A stretch of DNA of 21,318 bases, taken from assembly GCA_027056465.1 (NCBI GenBank), contig JALUKS010000179.1, positions 1 to 21,318 on the forward strand. Direction: 5' to 3'. The notes under the pieces are model-generated. The model saw only the letters and a program-made list of their open reading frames with translations, searched no databases and had not been told where the DNA came from. Origin of the DNA: Sulfurimonas sp. (lineage in GTDB: Bacteria > Campylobacterota > Campylobacteria > Campylobacterales > Sulfurimonadaceae). Position numbers and translations under genes: made by a program. Shown piece after piece: positions 17,043-21,318 of the stretch (its first letter is position 1; each line of letters opens with the position of its first letter).

Positions 17043-19148
17043 ATGCTAAATCTTAAAAATCCAAATCTTTATAATAACCGTGAACTCTCTTGGTTACAGT
17101 TCAATACAAGAGTTCTTAAACAGGCTCAAGATGCATCGCTTCCACTTTTGGAACGGCTTAAATTTCTTGCTATCTACGGGACAAATTTAGATGAGTTCTA
17201 TATGATTCGTGTAGCTGGACTCAAGAAACTCTTTAGTGCTGGGATTATTGTGAGTGGTGCAGATAAGCTTACTCCTTTGCAACAACTCAAAGAGATTCGT
17301 CACTATCTTCATCAAGAGCAACAAGTTGTGGAGCATTGTCGTAGTGAGATATTGACACTTTTAAAGGATGAGGGCATCTCCGTTAAAGAGTATGAAGAGG
17401 TTAATCAGACACAGAAAAATTATCTTAATAAATTTTTTCATGAGAACATCTATCCTGTTATTATTCCCATCGCTATCGATGCGACACACCCTTTCCCACA
17501 CCTCAATAATCTCAGTTTTGGACTTATCGTAAAACTTCAAGATAGTGATGATGCTAGTGTTGAGCGTTTTGGTCTCATCCGTGTACCTCGCGTTTTAGAG
17601 AGATTTGTCGAGCTTGGTAATGGAGTTTATATTCCTATAGAGTCCGTAGTCGCACAGCATGTAGAAGAGCTTTTTCCAGGATATACACTGCTAAAATATG
17701 CTATCTTTCGTGTCACAAGAAATGCAGATATTGCCATCGAAGAGGAGGAGGCTGATGACTTTATGGAGATTCTCGAAGAGGGTCTTAAACTGCGCCGTAA
17801 AGGCGAAATGGTTCGTCTTGAGGTTGGAGCAAACGCTGATGATGAAGTGATAAACTTTTTCAACAAACATACCAATGTTTTTAAAGATGATATTTATAAA
17901 TTTCACACCTTTTTAAACCTTGCCAGTCTTTGGCAGATAGTGGGCAACAAAGATTTTGCACATCTTTTAGCTGCACCATTTAAGCCAAAAAATCTTCCTC
18001 CTCTCGATGCAACAGAGAGCATATTTACTACCTTAGAGAAACAAGATATACTCCTCTATCATCCTTATGAGAGTTTTGAGCCAGTGGTGAAGTTTATCCA
18101 AACTGCGAGTAAAGACCCCGATGTTGTCTCCATAAAAATGACACTCTATCGTTCTGGAACAAACTCCCCTATCGTAAAAGCCCTTATGGATGCTAGTGAG
18201 AGTGGTAAGCAAGTTACTGTTATGGTGGAGCTTAAAGCTCGTTTCGATGAAGAGAACAACCTTCTCTGGGCAAAGGCACTTGAGAAATCGGGTGCGCATG
18301 TTATCTATGGTATCAAAGGTTTTAAGGTGCATGCAAAAGCAGCACTTGTCACTCGCCGTAAAAATGGCAAACTCAAGCAGTATGCCCACCTAGGAACAGG
18401 TAACTACAATCCATCTACAGCAAAAATCTATACTGATATGTCCTATATGACAAGTAAAGATGAGATTACTACCGACTTAACTCGTTTCTTTCACTTCCTC
18501 ACAGGTTTTAGTAAAAAAGGGAAACTCAACGAACTCTATATGGCGCCTGCACAGATAAAGCCGAAAATTCTCTCTCTTATTCACAATGAAACGCGACAGG
18601 GTGAAAATGGTCGTATCATCGCAAAGATAAACTCTCTTGTTGATGAAGATGTTATTCGTGCACTCTATAAAGCGAGTCAAGCAGGGGTGCAAATAGACCT
18701 TATCGTTCGTGGTATCTGCTGTTTGAAACCTGACATAAAAGGGGTAAGTGAAAATATTCGTGTTGTCTCCATACTTGGCAAATATCTTGAACACCCTCGC
18801 ACTTTTTACTTTAAAAATGATGCTACGCAAATCTATATCTCAAGTGCTGACTGGATGCCACGAAATCTTGTACGTCGAATAGAACTCCTAACAGCTATAA
18901 AAGATGAAAATGCAAAAGATAAAATACTCCAAATCCTCAAACTCCAAACCTGCGATAATGCCCTCTCTCATAGACTCCAGAGTGATGGCTCGTATGTAAA
19001 AGTGAAAAAAGGTGAGCAGAAGGGTCTCAACAACCATAAACTTATGGAAGATTATGTCAACCGTATCACAAAAGCTACAAAAAAAGAGTCTGCGAGTTAT
19101 ATCGCCAATCAGATGGCTACTATATTTACAGAGTGTCACAAATCATAA
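17043..19148 (+). CDS. ppk1: Polyphosphate kinase 1
   Basis: Reversibly transfers the terminal phosphate of ATP to inorganic polyphosphate. The 701-residue length matches the family. The N-terminal domain carries NRELSWLQFN near residue 13. The catalytic C-terminal half, of phospholipase-D-like fold, carries the autophosphorylated histidine H430 in FKVHAKAAL and the second conserved H449 in YAHLGTGNYNPSTA; their 19-residue spacing equals that of H435/H454 in the E. coli enzyme. Further conserved blocks are IKMTLYRSG and SADWMPRNLVRRIELL. The gamma-carbonic-anhydrase-like gene follows after 9 nt, so the two are probably one transcript. Identification is certain. Confidence 0.98.
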   Translation: MLNLKNPNLYNNRELSWLQFNTRVLKQAQDASLPLLERLKFLAIYGTNLDEFYMIRVAGLKKLFSAGIIVSGADKLTPLQQLKEIRHYLHQEQQVVEHCRSEILTLLKDEGISVKEYEEVNQTQKNYLNKFFHENIYPVIIPIAIDATHPFPHLNNLSFGLIVKLQDSDDASVERFGLIRVPRVLERFVELGNGVYIPIESVVAQHVEELFPGYTLLKYAIFRVTRNADIAIEEEEADDFMEILEEGLKLRRKGEMVRLEVGANADDEVINFFNKHTNVFKDDIYKFHTFLNLASLWQIVGNKDFAHLLAAPFKPKNLPPLDATESIFTTLEKQDILLYHPYESFEPVVKFIQTASKDPDVVSIKMTLYRSGTNSPIVKALMDASESGKQVTVMVELKARFDEENNLLWAKALEKSGAHVIYGIKGFKVHAKAALVTRRKNGKLKQYAHLGTGNYNPSTAKIYTDMSYMTSKDEITTDLTRFFHFLTGFSKKGKLNELYMAPAQIKPKILSLIHNETRQGENGRIIAKINSLVDEDVIRALYKASQAGVQIDLIVRGICCLKPDIKGVSENIRVVSILGKYLEHPRTFYFKNDATQIYISSADWMPRNLVRRIELLTAIKDENAKDKILQILKLQTCDNALSHRLQSDGSYVKVKKGEQKGLNNHKLMEDYVNRITKATKKESASYIANQMATIFTECHKS

Positions 19149-19157
19149 AGGAAAAAA

Positions 19158-19694
19158 ATGCTTTACGACTTTAAAAACTTTACACCAAAACTTGGAAAAA
19201 ACACATGGGTAGCACCCTCTGCTGATGTTATCGGGGATGTCACTATCGGTGAGGATTGCTCTATCTGGTTTGGAACTGTTATCCGTGGGGATGTTCACTA
19301 TATCACGATTGGCGATAGGACGAGTATTCAGGACTTAAGTATGGTGCATATTACGCACCATAAAAAAGCTGATAGAAGTGATGGAAGTCCTACTGTTATC
19401 GGAAGTGATGTCACTATTGGACATCGTGTTATGCTTCATGGGTGTACTATTGAAGATGCGTGTCTTATCGGGATGAGCGCTACCATACTTGATAATGCAG
19501 TGATAGGTAAAGAGTCTATCGTTGGAGCGAGTTCACTTGTCACCAAAGGAAAAGTTTTTCCTCCTCGTTCACTTATCATGGGAAGCCCTGCTAAAGTTGT
19601 GCGTGAGCTTACAGATGAAGAAGTAAAAGAGCTTTATGCTTCTGCTAAACGCTATGTAAGTTTTAAGAATGAGTATCAGAGCGAAAAGGAATAA
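19158..19694 (+). CDS. Gamma carbonic anhydrase family (left-handed beta-helix) protein
   Basis: A 178-residue cytoplasmic hexapeptide-repeat protein of the YrdA/gamma-carbonic-anhydrase family. Repeats such as ADVIGDVTIGEDCSIW, VIGSDVTIG and AVIGKESIVG form the beta helix, followed by a short C-terminal helix (LTDEEVKELY). The three zinc-ligand histidines are present: H64 in MVHITH, and H89 and H94 in GHRVMLH. Metal binding is likely, but many family members show no proven carbonic anhydrase activity, so the reaction is uncertain. The start has AAAGGAA seven bases upstream. It is the second gene after ppk1, and the first promoter of the tandem repeat region begins 15 nt after its stop. Confidence 0.92.
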   Translation: MLYDFKNFTPKLGKNTWVAPSADVIGDVTIGEDCSIWFGTVIRGDVHYITIGDRTSIQDLSMVHITHHKKADRSDGSPTVIGSDVTIGHRVMLHGCTIEDACLIGMSATILDNAVIGKESIVGASSLVTKGKVFPPRSLIMGSPAKVVRELTDEEVKELYASAKRYVSFKNEYQSEKE

Positions 19695-19708
19695 CGAGAG
19701 AATTACGG

Positions 19709-19714
19709 TATAAT
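19709..19714 (+). promoter_or_regulatory. -10 box of copy 1 sense transcript
   Basis: Perfect TATAAT in a stretch shared exactly with copy 2 (41 identical nt, 19709–19749). Predicted start of RNA is at about 19719–19721, so the RNA would begin within or just before the left arm of the leader closing stem. Confidence 0.65.
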
Positions 19715-19719
19715 ATTGA

Positions 19720-19790
19720 ACGGTTTTTGCTGTAGCTTTATGCAACAGCACTAACTGTCGCATAGAGTTTTTAGTAAAATCATAAACCGT
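19720..19790 (+). ncRNA. Structured 5' leader RNA, copy 1
   Basis: ACGGTTT (19720–19726) pairs with AAACCGT (19784–19790), closing a domain that holds a long hairpin: CTTTATGC (19736–19743) with GCATAGAG (19760–19767, one G-U), continued by ACAG/CTGT across one mismatch, loop CACTAA. An alternative TGCTGT/ACAGCA stem (19728–19733 with 19745–19750) would exclude the inner part of that hairpin. The right arm of the closing stem touches AAAGG (19791–19795), the putative ribosome-binding site. Differences from copy 2 lie in loops and linkers. Confidence 0.6.
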
Positions 19791-19808
19791 AAAGGTGTTG
19801 ATTAGACT

Positions 19809-19880
19809 ATGAAAAAGATTATTTATCAGATAATCTTGGAGATTATCAAAGAAGTCATTAGAAATTTCTTTGATAATTGA
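19809..19880 (+). CDS. 23-residue hydrophobic amphipathic peptide (candidate type I toxin), copy 1
   Basis: ATG to TGA, 24 codons. The peptide begins MKKIIYQIILEI, continues with KEVIRNFF and ends DN. Hydrophobic residues alternate with Lys, Glu and Arg in a helical pattern, net charge about +1, which suits a membrane-active small toxin. The putative ribosome site AAAGG is about 13 nt upstream, wide and close to the leader closing stem, so translation would be poor unless the RNA refolds. The coding RNA can form two perfect hairpins, 19815–19822 with 19830–19837 and 19842–19853 with 19866–19877. Function is inferred from layout; I recognise no homologue. A non-coding structured RNA is the alternative. 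Confidence 0.5.
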   Translation: MKKIIYQIILEIIKEVIRNFFDN

Positions 19881-19888
19881 AAAACTCA

Positions 19889-19908
19889 GAGAGGGTTTAC
19901 ACCCTCTC
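19889..19908. other. GAGAGGGT/ACCCTCTC hairpin, copy 1
   Basis: Perfect 8-bp stem with loop TTAC, nine bases after the peptide stop. On the plus strand no T-run follows. On the minus strand TGAGTTTTTC follows, so as an intrinsic terminator it faces the minus direction better. It would also be the 5' hairpin of an antisense RNA starting near 19912. Its role (3' end of the sense RNA, 5' end of the antisense RNA, or both) is open. Confidence 0.6.
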
Positions 19909-19917
19909 ACTATGCAA

Positions 19918-19923
19918 ATTATA
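19918..19923 (-). promoter_or_regulatory. Minus-strand -10 box for a candidate antisense RNA, copy 1
   Basis: TATAAT on the minus strand inside the 47-nt identical block, with TTGATT 14 nt further upstream as a poor -35. RNA would start near 19911–19913 and run back through the hairpin and the peptide ORF, antisense to the sense transcript. Confidence 0.5.
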
Positions 19924-20011
19924 TCTACATTTTCATTAATCAACTTTTAAAATATTACTTTTTTTCACATACTAATAGAATTTTCTTTAAGAAAAACAGA
20001 GAGAATTAAGA

Positions 20012-20017
20012 TATAAT
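20012..20017 (+). promoter_or_regulatory. -10 box of copy 2 sense transcript
   Basis: TATAAT in the same context as copy 1, with an A/T-rich upstream region of the kind Campylobacterota promoters use. Predicted RNA start is near 20022–20024. Confidence 0.65.
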
Positions 20018-20022
20018 ATTGA

Positions 20023-20092
20023 ACGGTTTTTGCTGTAGCTTTATGCAACAGCTCTAACTGTCGCATAGAGTTTTAAGTAAATCATAAACCGT
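20023..20092 (+). ncRNA. Structured 5' leader RNA, copy 2
   Basis: Same fold as copy 1: closing stem ACGGTTT (20023–20029) with AAACCGT (20086–20092), inner hairpin CTTTATGC (20039–20046) with GCATAGAG (20063–20070), loop CTCTAA. The closing stem is followed at once by AAAGGG, the putative ribosome-binding site. The loop and the single-stranded linkers carry the few differences from copy 1. Confidence 0.6.
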
Positions 20093-20109
20093 AAAGGGTG
20101 TGATTTACT

Positions 20110-20181
20110 ATGTTTAAGATTATTCTAGCAATCTTAAAAGTTGTCTATGAGATACTGAAATATCTCAATGAGGATAACTAA
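20110..20181 (+). CDS. 23-residue hydrophobic amphipathic peptide (candidate type I toxin), copy 2
   Basis: ATG to TAA, 24 codons, exactly the length of copy 1. It begins MFKIILAILKVV, continues YEILKYL and ends NEDN. Only 7 of 23 residues match copy 1 in an ungapped alignment (M1, K3, I4, I5, I8, D22, N23), but the hydrophobic/charged pattern is alike; one gap improves the match. Net charge is about zero. AAAGGG lies about 12 nt upstream. Two hairpins form in the coding RNA at places matching copy 1: TTTAAGATT with AATCTTAAA (20113–20121, 20130–20138) and TGAGATA with TATCTCA (20148–20154, 20161–20167). No homologue recognised. Confidence 0.5.
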   Translation: MFKIILAILKVVYEILKYLNEDN

Positions 20182-20187
20182 AACCAC

Positions 20188-20205
20188 GAGAGGGCAAGCC
20201 CTCTC
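20188..20205. other. GAGAGGG/CCCTCTC hairpin, copy 2
   Basis: Perfect 7-bp stem with tetraloop CAAG, six bases after the peptide stop. Loop bases differ from copy 1 while the stem is kept. On the minus strand GTGGTTTTAG follows, so besides a role in the repeat it might terminate argJ transcription about 50 nt past the argJ stop. Confidence 0.55.
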
Positions 20206-20214
20206 ACTATGCAA

Positions 20215-20220
20215 ATTATA
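20215..20220 (-). promoter_or_regulatory. Minus-strand -10 box for a candidate antisense RNA, copy 2
   Basis: TATAAT on the minus strand in the identical 3' block. It lies about 40 nt past the argJ stop, so read-through from argJ could also supply antisense RNA. Confidence 0.5.
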
Positions 20221-20257
20221 TCTACATTTTCATTAATCAACTTTTAAAATATACAAA

Positions 20258-21318
20258 TTATGTTCTATAATCTGCGTTTATCTTTATATATTCATGCCCT
20301 AAGTCACAACCAAAAGAGGTAAATGTGCCCTCCCCTAAACCTAAGTCACAGCTAATAGTAAAAGAGTCAAGTTGCATCACTTTAGAAGCTCTCTCCTCCA
20401 TCTCACTATCAAAGAGTAGAGTCCCTCTCTCATAAACGCAGAGGTCATTAAAAGAGATGCTTAGTTTTGCTTCATCAGCTTCTACACCACTTGCACCTAC
20501 TGTTGATGCGATACGTCCCCAGTTTGGGTCTTCTCCATAGAGTGCTGTTTTTACAAGGAGTGAGTTTGAGAGAGCTTTAGCGACTATCTCAGCCTCACTA
20601 TCATCTTTTGCCCCTGTGATTTTGTAGGTGACAAGTTTTGTAGCACCCTCTCCATCACGAACCATTGCTTTTGCCAAAAAGAGCATAATCTCTTCTAATG
20701 CTTCAGCAAATGCCTCTTTGTGAAAAACTCCAGACTCTGCGTTTGCTAAAAGCATAACTGTATCGTTTGTCGAAGTATCTCCATCTACACTTGCCGCATT
20801 AAATGTTCTAAGAGTTGCATCATCAAGTATCTCTTGCATCTCATTTTTAGAAACTTTTGCATCAGTAGTGATAAAGCAGAGCATCGTTGCCATTGCAGGA
20901 TTTATCATCCCTGCACCCTTTGCCATAGCACCTATGCGAAAAGTTGTGCCATCTTCTAAAAGCACTTCAAACGCTATCTCTTTAGAGAAACTATCAGTTG
21001 TCATTATCGCTTGAGCTGCCGAGTGTGGCTCGCGTTTTTCTAGGTCAAAAAGCTTAGCACCCTCAATAATTTTTGCTTTAGGGAGGCGAACACCGATGAC
21101 ACCAGTTGAACTCATAACAGGATTTTTCACTTCACTTGGTAGTGTTTGAAGTATCTCATCTATATCCTCTATCCCTGCTAAACCCGTCATCGCATTTGCA
21201 TTTTTAGAGTTTATAAGTACAAAGTTTGTCTTAAAATCGCCCTTAGCCTTAAAGTGTCGTATAGGGGCAGCTGTCATCTTATTTGTTGTGAATATTGAAG
21301 CTATCTCACACTCATTTT
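20258..21318 (-). CDS. argJ: Arginine biosynthesis bifunctional protein ArgJ (5' part outside window)
   Basis: Transfers the acetyl group from N-acetylornithine to glutamate in the cyclic arginine pathway; some members also make N-acetylglutamate from acetyl-CoA. The protein cleaves itself before a threonine. Seen: the N-terminal ASIFTTNKMTAAPIRHFK stretch, NSKNANAMTG, STGVIG, the autocleavage region KGAGMINPAMATMLCFITTDA (nucleophile Thr in MATML), SVDGDTSTNDT, and the late EDPNWGRI. The frame stays open to the right edge, beyond the first visible ATG at 21277, which is internal because the conserved FTTN motif precedes it. Only the first few dozen codons are missing. The stop is at 20258–20260, six bases from repeat copy 2. 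Confidence 0.96.
   Translation of the reverse strand, partial: NECEIASIFTTNKMTAAPIRHFKAKGDFKTNFVLINSKNANAMTGLAGIEDIDEILQTLPSEVKNPVMSSTGVIGVRLPKAKIIEGAKLFDLEKREPHSAAQAIMTTDSFSKEIAFEVLLEDGTTFRIGAMAKGAGMINPAMATMLCFITTDAKVSKNEMQEILDDATLRTFNAASVDGDTSTNDTVMLLANAESGVFHKEAFAEALEEIMLFLAKAMVRDGEGATKLVTYKITGAKDDSEAEIVAKALSNSLLVKTALYGEDPNWGRIASTVGASGVEADEAKLSISFNDLCVYERGTLLFDSEMEERASKVMQLDSFTISCDLGLGEGTFTSFGCDLGHEYIKINADYRT

Larger units (their letters stand above)
19696..19955 (+). repeat. Tandem element copy 1 (candidate type I toxin–antitoxin unit)
   Basis: First of two direct copies of about 255 nt, starting at GAGAGAATTA just after the carbonic-anhydrase gene. Order within the unit: plus-strand TATAAT, structured leader, 23-codon ORF, GAGAGGG/CCCTCTC hairpin, and a 47-nt block (19909–19955) identical to copy 2. 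Identity is near complete in the leader and the 3' block and low in the ORF. No transposase, terminal inverted repeats or target duplication are seen. Confidence 0.9.
19999..20252 (+). repeat. Tandem element copy 2 (candidate type I toxin–antitoxin unit)
   Basis: Second direct copy, 43 nt after the first, with the same order of parts. It ends six bases before the argJ stop codon. The 47-nt 3' block (20206–20252) matches copy 1 exactly. An A/T-rich spacer with a T7 run (19956–19998) separates the copies and carries a small TTTTCTT/AAGAAAA inverted repeat just before copy 2. Confidence 0.9.

Noticed and set aside
19569..19943. Minus-strand open frame of 124 codons over the end of the carbonic-anhydrase gene and repeat copy 1
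   Set aside because: It crosses a certain gene on the other strand and the repeat's hairpins and promoters, has no ribosome site worth noting, and is not kept in copy 2.
19912..19950. 12-codon frame starting MQIISTF in the identical 47-nt block
   Set aside because: It lies after a closed hairpin with no accessible ribosome site. Exact nucleotide identity is explained as well by the minus-strand promoter or by gene conversion.
19696..20252. CRISPR array or insertion sequence
   Set aside because: Only two long copies with internal promoters and ORFs; no short regular repeats with spacers, no transposase, no terminal inverted repeats or target duplication.
21275..21277. ATG at 21277 as the argJ start
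   Set aside because: The frame continues to the window edge and encodes the conserved SIFTTNK segment upstream, so this ATG is internal.

Overview
The window looks like chromosome of a free-living Campylobacterota (epsilonproteobacterium), most like Sulfurimonas and relatives. The grounds are low G+C, TATAAT-type -10 boxes without a clear -35, and a long gene order mfd–M23 peptidase–folC–(GGDEF)–lptE–leuS–DUF6394–secF–secD–yajC with a divergent lnt. That order closely follows the corresponding Helicobacter pylori and Campylobacter jejuni blocks as I recall them. The species cannot be fixed from the sequence alone.

Positions 1–11956 (minus strand) read as one ten-gene operon running from yajC down to mfd. 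Gaps are 26 nt or less, and several genes overlap or abut. It combines protein export (YajC–SecD–SecF), leucyl-tRNA charging, LPS assembly (LptE-like lipoprotein), a cytoplasmic diguanylate cyclase, folate polyglutamylation, cell-wall shaping (M23 endopeptidase) and transcription-coupled repair (Mfd, cut by the left edge). A divergent promoter region at 11957–12038 also serves lnt (apolipoprotein N-acyltransferase, plus strand), so lipoprotein maturation lies next to the Sec and LptE genes.

Positions 13256–16944 (minus) hold a polysaccharide-export pair: a Wzz-type chain-length protein and a 917-residue Wza-like outer-membrane protein with about seven SLBB repeats. A second divergent promoter region (16945–17042) separates it from ppk1 (polyphosphate kinase) and a gamma-carbonic-anhydrase-like protein on the plus strand. 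The right end holds argJ (minus), cut by the window edge.

The most interesting part is the 563-nt gap between the carbonic-anhydrase gene and argJ (19695–20257). It holds two tandem copies of an element of about 255 nt. Each copy has a plus-strand TATAAT, a nearly invariant structured leader whose closing stem abuts a putative Shine-Dalgarno, a 23-codon ORF for a small hydrophobic amphipathic peptide, a GAGAGGG/CCCTCTC hairpin, and a 47-nt block identical in both copies that carries a convergent minus-strand TATAAT. Promoters and leader are conserved, while the ORFs have diverged strongly. Even so, each ORF keeps the same length and folds into two hairpins built from different sequence. This is the layout expected of a duplicated type I toxin–antitoxin locus, comparable in plan to AapA/IsoA of Helicobacter or Ibs/Sib of E. 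coli. No homology to either is claimed.
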